Assembly: GCA_946800325.1 (NCBI GenBank)
Contig: OX326958.1
Span: 2,304,001 to 2,368,000, forward strand
Reading direction: 5' to 3'
DNA from: Luzula sylvatica
Lineage: Eukaryota; Streptophyta; Magnoliopsida; Poales; Juncaceae
DNA length: 64,000 nucleotides
Shown here: in pieces, positions 11,471 through 24,500 of the stretch
Position numbering within the stretch: the first letter of the stretch is position 1
Layout: each line of letters starts with the position of its first letter
The notes under the pieces: model-generated
Seen by the model: only the letters and a program-made list of their open reading frames with translations
Databases searched by the model: none
What the model was told of the DNA's origin: nothing
Program-made: the position numbers and the translations under genes

Positions 11471-12511
11471 TTAGAAGGTCGGCACGACGCCATAACCGGA
11501 CTCGGACAAAACGGCAGCAGAGAAGTATTGATCGACCTCCAAATCGACATCGGTTCTCTTCGCAAACCGGCCTTTAATCCTCGGTCTAGTTTCGGCATAA
11601 GCTTTTCTCGAAGCATACCTTTAGAAAATTTGGAAATCATTTTGAGTTATTGATGAAATCTAGATAATTTGAAAATCATTACCTAATAGTTTTCTCGAAG
11701 CGTCTCGTCTTGCGTTTTTCCCGGTATCGGAGGACTCGGGCCTCTCGGTCTAGGGCGAGGAGCTGAGGCGGTAGCTGAGCTGGCGGGGCCGAGAAAAGAT
11801 CTATGGTCCCCTTGCACGGCCTTAAGTACGAGCTAGTAACGTCCGCAACGGTCGCGTCGGGAACTATACCCGCTTCGAGCGACGACATAGACACCTATAC
11901 ATGTAAATAAATTAATTAATTATGTTCTGAAATTATTCCTTTTTTAATTAGGTCTTGAAACTCACGCTATTTTGTTGTCGTTGTTGTTCGTTTGGCACCA
12001 CCATTAAGTCCTTTTGATTTTCGCTGCCCGAACTATCATTGTTCGCTCCGTATTCCAAAAACCCGTGCTCGAATCCAAAATCCAATTTTCCGTCGTATTT
12101 TGCCGGTTCAAGAAGCAACCACGAAGACGCCTCCTCTTCGTCGTCTTCTTTATTCTCATCCCAATTCTTGTTATACTCGTTTAGGTCTATGAAATTCCTT
12201 CCACCTGGCCCATCGGCACTGACTGGGCCGAAAGCATGGTGGTGGGCCAGTCCTAAACCGGGACGTACGACAAGGCCGCATGTCGCGGCCGTCCCGGGCA
12301 TCGGTACGGGTCCCGCGGGACCCGTAATAGGAACTCGATGATGCTTTCGTGCAAGTGGATTCGCCGAATGCACTTCCGCATCGCATGTCGTGCAGAGTGC
12401 CGCGGCATCTGCTCGACAGTATATAACGCACGGTGCCGCTTTGCACGAATCGCAAATTTGCCGTCCTGTCGGGCCCCACGGCACTCCTCCTCCTTCCTCT
12501 AACTTCAACAT
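11471..12511 (-). CDS. CONSTANS-like protein with a single hybrid B-box and CCT domain
   Basis: Three exons (12511-11966, 11894-11683, 11618-11471) with GT-AG introns give 301 residues. The protein starts MLKLEE like CO/COL1/COL2. Residues 20-61 form one complete B-box with all eight zinc ligands (C20, C23, C32, C35-region to C40, C43, H48, H57 pattern). An SSWLLLEP middle motif is near 130. A CCT domain starts at 232 ([16 protein letters not shown]) and the C-terminus is [10 protein letters not shown]-group proteins normally have two B-boxes; here the first half looks like B-box 1 ([16 protein letters not shown]) and the second like B-box 2 ([15 protein letters not shown]). The protein is about one B-box shorter than usual. 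Family role: nuclear transcriptional regulator of light and photoperiod responses; the CCT domain binds DNA with NF-Y. The VP motif at the end may bind COP1-type ligases. The specific function here is inferred. Confidence 0.9.
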
Positions 12512-12655
12512 ATCAGATATGTACTTTCAAGTTTCTTGATTTCTCTCTCTAATTCTATCCTTGTTTTTTTTTTCTTTCTTTTGATTCAAGTGAGAACTTT
12601 GATTGATTAGTGGCTCATAGGAGACCATGTAAGGTGGAGAGAATCTGCAATAAGA

Positions 12656-12661
12656 CACGTG
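12656..12661. promoter_or_regulatory. G-box (CACGTG) upstream of the CONSTANS-like gene
   Basis: CACGTG lies about 145 bp upstream of the start codon. Two I-box-like GATAAG motifs on the gene strand follow at 12694-12699 and 12761-12766. G-box plus I-box is typical of light-regulated plant promoters (established knowledge). Use of these sites is not shown by the sequence. Confidence 0.4.
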
Positions 12662-12666
12662 GCAAA

Positions 12667-13299
12667 AAATGAGAGGACAAGAAGGTCTGGTCCCTTATCT
12701 TGTGGTTGGCTGTGAGCCTGTGATTAAGATGGGGCCACTGAGTTTCTGTGGGGTCTTAGTCTTATCCTTTCTAAAATAATAATTGAAGCCTGAATTATAT
12801 TTCAATTAAGACTATTTTACTTCATTAATTTCTATTCTTCTCCTAGAAAATTTTCAATTTTGTCCCTAATTATATTCTGCAAAAAGAAAGTTGGATTCAC
12901 TTGAAAAAGTAGGATACGTGATGTTGTCTTATTTTTATTGGGTGAGAAATCTACACGTTGGTCATTGGAAAAATAGATATTGATCCTCTCCGTTTATTGA
13001 CTGGAGAGAAATAGAGTTCTCCATGTATGAATGTATTACAATCTTCTCCATTTTAATGTAATGGGAGACGTGGAGTGATAGGAGCTCTTTAGTTTTTTTG
13101 CCGACTTGGCTTAACACTTGGCCTAATAGTAATGATCATTCCAAGCCACAAGTTTTCTGTTCACTCATTTTCTCGTTTGTTTTGGGGTTGGACTTCTTCT
13201 ATTTGGATAATGTTAGGAAGAGTAATTAATTTGATAATGACGTAGACAGATATATAAATATTCATAATAATATAAATAAATAAATAAAATAGGGGGACA
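12667..13299. other. Upstream region of the CONSTANS-like gene
   Basis: AT-rich sequence with no ORF, presumably promoter and 5' flank. No TATA box stands out clearly. It merges into the duplicated block that starts near 13300. Confidence 0.4.
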
Positions 13300-13546
13300 A
13301 AAATTTATTGCTGGTATTAATGCAATTCATATAAATAACAACAAAATATGAAAAAATAAATTGCATCCAAATGTAGCTATGTTTTTTTTTTTTTTTTTTT
13401 CCTCGGAAGCGAGTAAAATGAAATAACATATTTTCTCACTGGTGACATAATATTTCAACATATCTGTTTCAATAAAAATATTTTTCTATGAGCTTATTCA
13501 TGTTGACAGTGATGTGCTAATTTTAGTACCTAAATAGAAACTCCCC

Positions 13547-13582
<36 letters not shown>

Positions 13583-15450
13583 TGTATTATACTTTGTATG
13601 ACGAAAGGCGCAATAATATCCCTAATATATAAAACAGTAAGTATCATCTAAACTAAAACTTCAATAATAACGAGCAAATCCAATAAGTAATTATAAGAAA
13701 GAGTAATTTCAGGTATGTTCCTATAAATATACAAAATATCAAATTTATACCTTGGCAAATGTTATTATCAAATTTATCATTTTAAAACGCCACTATTGAC
13801 AAATTAAACCAAAATGAATTTCAAAAATGTTATTATCAACCAAACGGCACTATTGGCTCACTTTTTGCTAAAAGTAGATTTTGCCACTTCAATCAAATCG
13901 TAAAGAAATATAGAATATTTTAAGAGGCAGAGACCTATACATAAAATTAATTGCAGTAAAAGTAAGTTGTGTTCTCATTTTATAATGCTCTGTGCGATTT
14001 TTTGGGACTTTCGATCATATACATTTTGTTAAGTAAAAAACAGTTTATGTGAGATACTTATAATTTGGTAATTTAAAAATATATTTTTTATATTTTAGGT
14101 GGGATATAAGTGATATTTCATAAATATTACTACACGAGACACTTAAGTTTTGATTTTGCAGAGATACATGTGTCGTAATCGTAAAACTATTCCTATTCTA
14201 TTTCTAATATTTTTTAAGAGTAAAAGTAAATTATATCTTCTAAAAGTAAAAATAAATTATGTTCTAATATTAATTTGACCCATGTAGTTATTAGTATGTT
14301 CTGATATTTTTTAGAGATCATATATCATTGATTTATTTGTAGGATATTTATAATATTTTCATTGTTTGCAGGATACATGATATTTTCTATTTTTGTAAAG
14401 TATACATGAAATTTTTATTTGGTACTTTATTTGTGGGAAAATAATTTTATTTCATATTTGTAACTTTGTTACATGTAATATTTTAAATTTTTTAGGCGAT
14501 ATTTGAAATTTGTATATATTTGTAGGATCGCGCTACCTTTTTTCGTAAACAATTATCAATTTTTTTTTATGAGGTATATATAATTAGTATGAGATCAACA
14601 CATTATATTGGTAACTGTTTTGATTATTTATAAGAAAATACAAATAAATAATTTATTTGGACAATGGTTAAAAAATAAATTTTTATTTCTTTTGTGTAGC
14701 GTCTTTACATACGCATATGAAAACATATTCCCAACTTATGTTCTATTTCTTTTCTTAACTATTAAAAGAGTATAAGAATGTTATAAAAAATTATATCGAA
14801 ATTTCCAAAATAAACACAACATTATCAAGCATCTATGCTCAGTGATTCAAATATGATAGGCGTTGTATGACCACTGAGCTAATGACTCTTCATGTAATAA
14901 TTATCTTATTTTTCTTTTAAACACGACGAACACGTATCAACTTACGGTCAACTTCCCATAACTTCAAAATAAATAAAAATTGCGTAAGAATATCGCAATA
15001 CTAAAATTGCTGAGATCAATTATTGTTAATTGGGTTTTCTCCAATATCCAACAAAACATTTAAATAAATATATCATTTCTTTTTTTTTTGCGAGAGTGCA
15101 TTTTAGTTGAAAATTTACCTCGCATAACTTGATGAATGGTATGTTTTTATATCACAAATTATATATTTCATCTCTTATGCGTGAAGTCATGCGATATGCA
15201 TTGATTTGTCCTTCGTTCTTTTTATAACTTTTAAAATAACTTCATATATATTTAATATTTATTACTGACATGCAATTTGCAAACTTTTCATAGGTTAAAC
15301 GTCTAAACTATCTCCATTACTGTTTTATTTTATAATATTCATCGTTTTTGTATATATCTTTATTATATTTTATCATATGTAGTATAATACCCTGTATATA
15401 TGAATGGCACAATAATATTAATATATAAAACAATAATAATCATCTAATTA
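13300..15450. repeat. Duplicated kinase 3'-flank block, copy A
   Basis: Sequence here matches, in the same order, the flank of the STK16-like kinase and its other copies. 13310-13514 resembles 39850-40130, 13920-14130 resembles 34984-35200, 14215-14620 resembles 37020-37350, and 14940-15210 resembles 37757-38000 and 39470-39740. Identity is partial with many indels, so it is an old copy. It has a trinucleotide tract (TAA)n at 13548-13581. Confidence 0.7.
13469..13514 (-). pseudogene. Remnant of the kinase last exon
   Basis: The order of short matches (stop region, then the complement of TATGAGCTTAT, then a GTTGACAGTGATG block) parallels the end of the STK16-like gene at 40084-40130. It is too short and decayed to be coding. 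Confidence 0.45.
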
Positions 15451-15704
15451 AATTAAATCTTCTAGTAAGTAATTATAAAAACCCACCGTAAGATAACAAC
15501 TTTTTTTTTCCATTTGTCATCAAGTTTTAGATGAGATCTCAGACTTGCAATTGGAATGAAGTTTCCTTCTAATAAAGAGTTATAAAAGAAAAAGAAAAAG
15601 AAAAAGAAAAAAGAAAAAAATTTATTTTATAAGAAAAAAATATTCAGGGATTATAAAACAATAATTATTACTGGTTGATGAATAAAATTCACATCAAATA
15701 ATTA
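15451..15704. other. AT-rich spacer with an A/G-rich simple repeat
   Basis: No gene. About 15588-15625 is a simple AAAAAG/GAAAAA tract. Confidence 0.5.
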
Positions 15705-16345
15705 TAAACCTATATTTTCCATATTTAAATTTATTAAACATCTTTTTGTATTCTTGTATTAATTTAAAATCACCATAAATATTTTTAACATATACTAATT
15801 TCAAAAACTATATATCATATACGTAAATATAATCTTTTATTTATTATTTTGTCATACAAAACTAGCATTAAATAAAAAACGATGTACATTTTTTTTCTGA
15901 AATATCTTGACAACTTAATATTATTCTAACATTTAGTTTTAATTCTCAATAGTTGTTTATCAAAATAGTTACTAAATAGTATTTCTTGCCAAATTAACAA
16001 TGAATAAACATTAAAACTAACATTAAAATAATGTTGTCGCTGGTTTTAATTTCAACAACTAATTTGATTTCAACAACTAGTTTTTTTAGTAACCATCATT
16101 TATTAACAACTATCGAGAACTAAAACTAAATGTCAAAATAATTTTATTTTGTCAAGATATTTTCAGAAATATTTTGTGTATAATTGTTTTTTTTTTAATT
16201 AATTAAAGTTTGTATGACAAGATATACAATAAAATAAATATTAAAATTACGTATATGATATATAGTTTTTTAGATTAGTATAAGTTAAAAAATAATGCAA
16301 AAAAAGTTTAATAAATTTAAATATGAAAAATAGAGAAATATTTTG
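15705..16345. repeat. Fold-back inverted repeat of about 640 bp
   Basis: The left arm contains CCATATTTAAATTTATTAAAC, TATATATCATATACGTAA, TTGTCATACAAA, AAATATCTTGACAA and ACATTTAGTTTTA. The right arm carries the complements in reverse order, ending AATAAATTTAAATATG. The arms are about 300 bp each and meet near 16030. No target duplication was defined and no ORF is present. It is probably a fold-back transposon. Confidence 0.7.
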
Positions 16346-16675
16346 GTCTTAAAAAGTTGTAACACCATGAAATATTTCTATAAAGAGGTAATTGAAAATG
16401 AAACCTTGTTACTAGGGTTTTTTTTTTAGTTTTCCAAAAGTTAAGAATTTTTTACCAATTCAAGGTAGGATTGGGGGTTATTTGAAAATTCTCCAAAGTT
16501 TTTTACATGGAGTTTTTCCCTAAATATTTACAGCCCATGACAAAAATTAAAGGAAAAAGGATTTTTATTTTTATACCATCTTCCATGACAAAAATAAAAG
16601 GATTTTTATTGTAGCTTATATTCCCATCTTGGATTTTGATTCGGGGCATAAAATATTTTGATTTGGGGCATAAAA
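16346..16675. other. AT-rich spacer
   Basis: No gene. Two near-identical GGGGCATAAAAT pieces occur at about 16643-16675. Nothing else is recognised. Confidence 0.4.
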
Positions 16676-16833
16676 TCGGCAGCAATGATACAAACCATAC
16701 TTATTCCCCTCGAATTTTTTTCCGAATCCGACGTGGCACCCGTTGGTGTGCCACGTCAGTTAAACCCATCTCATTCAGTTTAACACTTGTAAAAAACAAA
16801 GACTGACATAGAAAGAGAGAGAACTACTCACTG

Positions 16834-16867
<34 letters not shown>

Positions 16868-18652
16868 GGACGGATCAAGAGTGAGTCGGAGATGGAGACG
16901 GGCGGATCAAGTGCGAGAACCACTCCAAGCCAGATCAGGACTCTCCTCGATGGCCACCGGATCCGGATCGTCAAGCCACCGTATCGTGAACCACTGTACA
17001 ACAAGAGAGTGACAGATCGTTGGAGATATCTGGAAAATCAACTCGAAGCCACCATAATTCTTCGTTAAATGGTGCCTTTCTATAAACTTGATGTTTTTTA
17101 AACTGAAATTAGTATTTTTTAAGTTAATTAGGGTTTCTTTTACTGTTGGTTTACTAAATTAACCTCAAAAGCAATTTCAAGATTAGCAAGACAAAAACAC
17201 ATAAGAGAGGAAGTTTACAGTAAGAAGAGGTTGGATAGTTTTTGTGAAGATTTGCTTCTCAAAGTCTGATTCCACTGTACCAATTTGTTTGCACCATTCA
17301 AAAATATGATGTATGTATAGTTTTAGGATCACTACAAGACTAAGCTCTGTAAGAGACCACTACAAGTTGATATTTCGGGTCTAAAGCAATGCTGGAAAGA
17401 GTTAGGATTTGTATCGATTAGGATCAATGTGAGGTTAAGAATTTAAATATATGATATTGTAATAATTTATTTGGATTTGTAATGTTTTATTAGTATTTTG
17501 TTATGATTTATTTTGATTTGTTATGTTCATCCCTTTATTTGGAACTTTCAGTACACAATTATGTATTCTCTATTTTTTTTTTTCTCTCCATGGTTCACAT
17601 AAATTTCAAGTCACAATATACTTTTGACTGATGCTTGAGGTAGCTCCGAAGCATTAAAGAGTAGCAGTAATAACTACATTTTAAAGTAGCATTAAAAAGT
17701 AAGTCTAATTAAGATTACACAAATACAAATTTCAATCCATCTCGATTCGAAAGTACCCAATTTACATATGAAACCTCTCTACAAATTTCAATTCATCCCG
17801 ATTCGAAAGTACCCAATTTACATATGAAACCTCTCTATCTCTCACTCTCGGTACTCGAAGATTTTCCAAACTTTATCCAAACTATCACAAGCAATTCTCT
17901 TTCTTTTTGCTTCCCTAAAAATTTCATGAAAAACAACACAAAATTCACAATTAGAATCGCTGATTTTATGGGTCCCAATTTCAATAGTATGCAAGGACAT
18001 ACCAGCAGCTGAAACTAGAGATAAAAGTATTATGTTTGTTGAAAATTTTAGTAAACATAGTGGAGAAATTTTGAAAAAAGGCCCGCCTTTTCTCCAATTT
18101 TCAGTGCTTGTTAAATTTATTTCAATATAATTGTTAATTTCACAAAACAAAACTTAGTTTTCGATTTAAAGAATCACATATGATACAAAAATATGATTTC
18201 TTCTGAATTTAAACAATTCTACAGCAAGATTGACTTAAGAATATGAAAATTTCATTTTGTTATTGACTAAATCAAACCCCTAATTGTTCAATTTCGTTTA
18301 TTAAATCAGTCTAAATTCGCGGAATTAATCACATCAACAAACCTACAAATCTAGAGAGAGAGAGAGAGAGAAACCTCTCTCGGTCATGCCGATGAGAGAA
18401 GGGTCCTTTTCGTGCACCTTCTTGGTCGCTTTTATTTGTCTTTTCGAAAATCCGTGGCGAGCGGAGAAGAAAGAGAAAGGTGAACTGGAGGGAAGAGATA
18501 CGATCCATTTTTTTTCATAAAAAAGGAAACAAGAGTGGGATGGTACGGTAGAGAGATTGATTCAAAGGCTGATGCTGATGTGGCAAACCATGCCATGTCA
18601 TCAATTCGGGAAAAGAAGTGGGGGAAAGAAGTATGGATAGTATCATTACTCT
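16676..18652. mobile_element. Unclassified TIR element of about 2 kb
   Basis: The left end (AGCAATGATACAAACCATACTTATTCCCC and on to GACGTGGCA) is an imperfect inverted copy of the right end (read on the minus strand as AGTAATGATACTATCCATACTT, then TTTCCCCC and GACATGGCA). Together they give about 80 bp of terminal inverted repeat. I could not define a convincing target duplication, so the superfamily is open. The interior has GA tracts (16840-16866, 18354-18372) and GC-richer patches near 16870-17070 and 18390-18500 that look like captured genic sequence. No intact ORF is present. Confidence 0.55.
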
Positions 18653-18751
18653 AAGAATATGGTAAAATAAGAATATACAAAAAGTACCCTCTCAAAATTT
18701 ACTTGCAAATAGATCTCACTTAAAAACCAACACCACACTAGAGTGCAGTAC

Positions 18752-21536
18752 ATGGAGAGAGAAGGTCTCAAAAAGGGCGATTCTCTCTTTCAAAAAGGGA
18801 GAATTAAGAAAATTCAAACTGGTGATGGTTGGACCATTATTCAGCGAACTAGAGGCCCTCTCTCTTTGGATTACACTCCATACAAAAGAGCTTACTACAA
18901 AGCTTCCCAACGCCCCCCCTATATAAAAACCCATAACCCCTCCCAAAACCCCACCACTCTAACACACAAACACAACCAGTTTCTAGCCATGCAAAGTTGC
19001 TTAGTGAACAAGAAGGTGCAGGAGCAGGGTAATCCCTCCAATCGACAACTGCAGAGGACTCGGGCTCCAGAGACGAACAACGTGTGGCGAAGAGTCTCTC
19101 CGGCCATTGTGCAATCTCCCCTCCCAGCGCAGTCAGCAAGTTCCACCAATGCTCCGGTCCTCGTACAAGGCCAGTCAAACAACGGGACTCGCAAGCGCCC
19201 ACTGTCTCCTGCAAATCACCGGAACCCATCGAGTCCTATTCTTCACACTTCCGAAGGCCCCCTGTCCTTTCCACCGGATCCTCGGCATTCTGATTGGTTT
19301 GGTAAATGCTTGCGTTGCGCCTCCTACGATCATCCAACCGAAGAATGTCGTCGACAAAGGATTTGCTGCTACTGTAGAAAGGTAACGCATCTTTATAAAC
19401 ATTGTGTCACGAGGCTGGATGATATAGAAACGGGACGCTTTTTCAACCCAACTGATAAACCCCTGCTGCCTATTCCTCAACAACTGGCTCCGCCACCCAC
19501 TTGTTTCATTCGCTCTGTCCCTGCGCAAGCTAATGAGTTACGAGAATTAGATACAGCAATTGTACTTGACACTAGAATCATGAAAACTCGAACCGTCAAC
19601 GTGGTTCGCAGATTGATCCTAGGTTCAACGTACTGGCCAGCTCCATTTGAACTGGTGTATTGGGGTGATGATAAATTTCTTCTCCGCCCCCCCCCCCCCC
19701 CCCCCACTAATTTTGATCGCACCCACTACCTACAACAGTCCAAAATGTTTCTTGAAAAGGAAGGTTTGATTGCCTATCCTTGGACGACTGCAATTGGGGC
19801 CCAGACTGGTGAGCTATGATTTTAAACTTGAGGTAGATCTATACAATCTACCATTAACCTCTTTCTGCGAACGCGAGCTCGACATCATATGCTCCTCAAT
19901 AGGAGAAATCCAACACCATGGCCCCTTATCGCGTCTCAAATCTTTAGAGAAACATCGTGTGATTATCACCACCACAAGCCTCAACTCCATCCCCCCTTTC
20001 GTAAACGCGATAAGTGGCAGGGCGGAGAGACAAGTCAAGGTCAAGCTTAACCGAATAATTGATGAATCAGGCTCCTTCTTCAAACCCAGCGATACAACTC
20101 CTTCTGCAGATTTTTTTGCTGGCATTGAAAGGCGTCTTAACCCTCCGCGCCCCCCCACTCCAGAGTCACCCCCTCTGGCTTTTGGCCCGGATTCACCAGA
20201 TACTTTTGTTCCAAATCCACGTAAGATGGGCTGCTCTCAGACATCCTCGGAGCTGCGAGCCTGGGAGGTGAATCTACGCCAAGATGGAATTCCGCCATCC
20301 ATTATGCGTCTTTGGCAGCTGGCTCCTCCCTCCAAGGAAAAGGACGAGCTCGCCCCTCTCCTCTTCGGAGCAATTAATCCGGCGAATCAATCGAGTGGTA
20401 AGAAAAGCAGAGTGATTCATGGTGATCTCGCCGCCACTACGCCGGAACTTGGTAGGCCAGGTAATGACAAAGAAAAAATTTCGGCAATCCTGGCAGATCC
20501 AGCTTTTCAGGCGGCAATCGGGTCACCTGCTGCACTACTTCTGACACCGGCACAAAAGGAGCAGTCTGACTTGCCTCCACCAGGTTTCCCTGTGCCTCTG
20601 TTACATCAGATGCCAGCCCAGCAGTTGCAAGACGCTTCAAATGGCAACAGTCAGTCTCTCGAAGCTGGAGACTGTCCTGGTCGACTATCACGAAAGGAGA
20701 AGGGGAAGGCAATTGCTCACGCATGCCCGCGTGCGTCCCGAGGTAAGAATGATTCCTCTCTCTCCTCATTAATTTCTGGGGTCAAAGGGTCAAAAGACAA
20801 TGCTGGGCCTTCTTTTCTGGTGCCAGCAGTTTTTAACTCAACTCTGGCCCAAATTAAGAATTCGATTAAGCGAAAAAAGGCAGCGGCATTTAAACCCAAG
20901 TCTAAATTATTAATTCATAAAAAAAATAAAAAAATAAAAAAGCCTGGTGAGGTACATGAATCTTTAATTAAGGCAAAAAGCCCAACCCCGAAATTAAATG
21001 CTACAAGCAAACCCAACTCAAAATCGAGAGCTAAAATATTTCAACTTCTAAAGCTAGAAGCCCAGCATCCCTCTAAACTTACTATTAATCAAATAAATGA
21101 TCTTCGAAAGTTATGTGGCTTAGAAGAATTAAAGTTATGTGGCTTAGAAGAACCAAATGCTGATAATAATGGATTAGTTATCCATCAATTGGGCTGGAAA
21201 ATAGATAATGGGGGGATCCCACATCATCCAAACGAGATGGTGTTCCCTCCAGAAATGGTCAGTAATATACATTTAACTTCTCCTAGTACTCTTGAATTGC
21301 ATACCACTTCGAAATTGGTTAAAAACAGTTCAACGAAGCCTAAAAAGAAAAAAATACTTGGCTCCCTCTCACTTAACAATAATCAAAGGGATCTATGCCC
21401 GAAAGAAACCCCTAATATCTGTTCTTTTATTTCAGCACCTCTTACGAAAAATAGTGATGAGGGTCTTCGTTTTGACTTTGAAGAAGATGATGAACAAAAG
21501 GTGGATTACCGTGACGAAGATGAGATCTATGGATGA
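18752..21536 (+). pseudogene. LINE ORF1 (nucleic-acid-binding protein), frameshifted
   Basis: The first frame runs from ATG 18752 to a stop ending at 19819; the second frame is open from about 19770 to 21536. The protein continues naturally across the overlap, so a one-base indel lies between 19770 and 19819. Reconstructed length would be about 925 residues. Two CX2CX4HX4C zinc knuckles sit in tandem around 19310-19410 (CLRCASYDHPTEEC, then CCYCRKVTHLYKHC). A C19 run at 19687-19705 encodes a proline stretch. A lysine-rich patch (KKNKKIKKP) lies near 20920. A 24-bp tandem duplication near 21109-21153 repeats KLCGLEE. Family role: binds element RNA to form the retrotransposition particle. ORF2 starts 57 bp downstream. 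Confidence 0.8.
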
Positions 21537-21593
21537 TCGCTTCACAGACATCTTTTGGAGCATGATAAGGCTCTCTTTTTTGAATGTTATTTT

Positions 21594-24500
21594 ATGTTGC
21601 TTTACAATTTTCACTCCGTTTTGAGCTGGAATGTACGTGGACTAGGGGATAAATCCAAATGTTTAGTCGTCAAAAATTTGATTAGAGATCTAAATTGTAA
21701 TATTTTTTGTCTCCAAGAAACCAAATGGCACAATCCTAATTATTTTGATTTAAGGTCGGTTTGTACCACTAAATTTGGGAATGCTTCGTTTTTAAATGCC
21801 AATGGCACAAAAGGTGGGGTTTTAACGGCTTGGTCCAACGAGTTTACGTTGATTCATGAGGTCAAGTCTCAATTTTCGTTAACAACAACTTTCTCGCTTC
21901 ACAATAACTTCATGTTCATGTTAACTAATGTTTATGGTCCAACTTCTCACAACTCCAAAGGGGAGTTTATAGAAGAACTCGCATCACTTAATCCGTCATC
22001 TTTGCCTTGGTTAGTAGTGGGAGATTTCAACATGATTCGAAGTCCTAACGAATCAACCGGCTCGAGCCACTTACCAAATGAGATTCTTGCTTTTAACAAT
22101 CTAATTAACAATCTCCACTTACAAGAAATCCCTCTCGTAGGTAGACGTTTCACGTGGTCTAATAAACAACCAAATCCCACTTTCTCAAAACTTGATCGAG
22201 TGCTCACCTCAGCTCACTACTCTCGGCTAAATAATATCATATCTCTTCAACCAATCACAGCTCCAATCTCGGATCATATTCCTCTCTTGTTCTCCATTAC
22301 CAAACCGAAAGCTCCACGAGGACCCTCTCAGAAGCTCTTTGAACGAGCTTGGCTCAAAAATGTGGCTGCCAAAACTCTATTTCAGGAAAAATGGGGTACA
22401 ACGAAGCTACATACTAACTCGGCAAAAAATTTCTTATATAAAATCAATAGAACATGGGCGGCGTTAAGAAGATGGGCCAGAGAAAACGATAAACTGGTGA
22501 AAATGGATAAGGAAAATATCAATGCCTCTATTCAAATTCTAGATTGGTTAGAGGAACATAGACCCCTTCTTTCTAGTGAATGGACTACAAGAACCGATTT
22601 AAGAGTAAAGGCACACTCTTTATCTTTACTTGAAGAGATAAAATGGCAACAACGGTCGTCTATAACTTGGCTCAAATTGGGAGATCGCAACACGCAATAC
22701 TTCCATGCAATGGCTTCGGCAAAACGATCTAGAAATGTGATTCATACAATTACAAAAGATAACACCGTGTTATCGGATACTCCGACGATTCTTCAAGCTT
22801 TTTTCACAGAATATCAACATCTCTTAGGTATGGCTTCAAACTCGGCAAGCGCCTGGAATCACGAGATGATCAATAGATCGGCCAATCTGGATCTCACTCC
22901 ATTAATTGCACCGTTTTCAAGAGAGGAAGTCAAGCAAATTATCAATGAGATCCAAAAGGGCAAAGCCGTTGGCCCGGATGGTCTCTCCATCGAGTTCATC
23001 CATGAATTTTGGGATTGCATGGAAACTGACATAATGAACATGTTACAAGACTTCCAAAATCACACTCTAGATTTAAGAGCCTTGAATAAAGCCGCAATCA
23101 CCTTAATTCCTAAGAAGAATGGAGCCATAAAGCTCGAGGACTTTCGACCAATCAGCGTCATTACAACTCCAATCAAAATAATCACGAAATTATTGGCCTT
23201 GAGACTACAACCTTTTCTCCCAACGATGATTCATAATCATCAAACGGCATTCATTAAGCGAAGATCAATTATAGATTCTTATGCCACGGCAAGGGAACTT
23301 CTACACTACTATCATAATAAACGGATCCCATCTGTACTACTCAAAATTGACTTCAAAAAGGCTTTTGACAATGTCTCATGGACATTTATCACGAAACTTT
23401 TAGAATTAAAAGGCTTTCCAAATAAATGGACAAAGTGGATTCATGATCTGTTAACCTCATCCTCCTCCACCATCAAAGTGAATGGTCAACTCTCCCCTTT
23501 CTTCTTCCATCAAAAAGGATTAAGACAAGGAGATCCTTTATCTCCCTTACTATTTGACCTTGCGGTAGATATTCTTCAAGACATCATAAAACTCATTGAA
23601 CCGCAACTAGAAAAGGTTACCTCGTTTCCAACCCCCGTTCTGCAATATGCCGATGACACGATAATTTTCATAGAAGCTTCTCCTCACAACTTGCGTATAA
23701 TCGCTCACTCCCTCGAAATGTTCACAGAGATAACGGGGCTTGAGATCAATTGGCAAAAAACGACTTTTTCACCGATCCGAGTTCCGCAAGAACATCATGA
23801 CCTGTTAAAAGATATTCTCAAATGTCCTATCCATGACTTTCCGATTAAATATCTCGGAATTCCTCTTGCAATTAGAAAACTTAGGAAAATTGTATTTCTT
23901 CCGCTAATAGCCAAAGTCAATGACCGAATGGCCGCTTGGAAAGGACGACTTCTATCAATGGGTGGTCGTCTCACCCTAATTAAAGCCACTCTTAATGCAC
24001 TCCCCATCTATCTAATGCAATCGGCAAAACTTCCTGTATGGGTGACTAAACAAATTGAGAAATTGATGCGGACATTTCTTTGGACATGTTCGGACCGTTA
24101 TTCAAATGGAAAAAATCTAGTTAATTGGGACACGGTATGCTTACCAAAAATTAATGGGGGTTTGGGGCTCCTACACCTAGCGTCCATGAATGACGCTCTT
24201 CTTCAAAAAATCTTATGGAAAATTGACACGGCTCCACAAAATTTATGGTCCCATTACATTAACTTACTATACGGCATTAATGACCCAAGGCAACTCACAG
24301 GTTTATCGTCTAATTCCACCTCTTCTTTTCTAAAAGAGTTAACTAAGCTCATACCGATATATGAGGCCTCGGTTGCTCTGGCGACACATGGAGAAAGAAC
24401 AAAATGGAAGTGGTCTAAGTCTGGGGTATTTTCCTCCAAATCGGCTTATCTTTTTTTACGCAACCCAGGAATTAGGAACAAATGGCAAAAACACATATGG

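Noticed and set aside
19107..19722. Several ORFs opposite or overlapping LINE ORF1
   Set aside because: Shadow frames of the LINE; only the knuckle-containing frame has family support.
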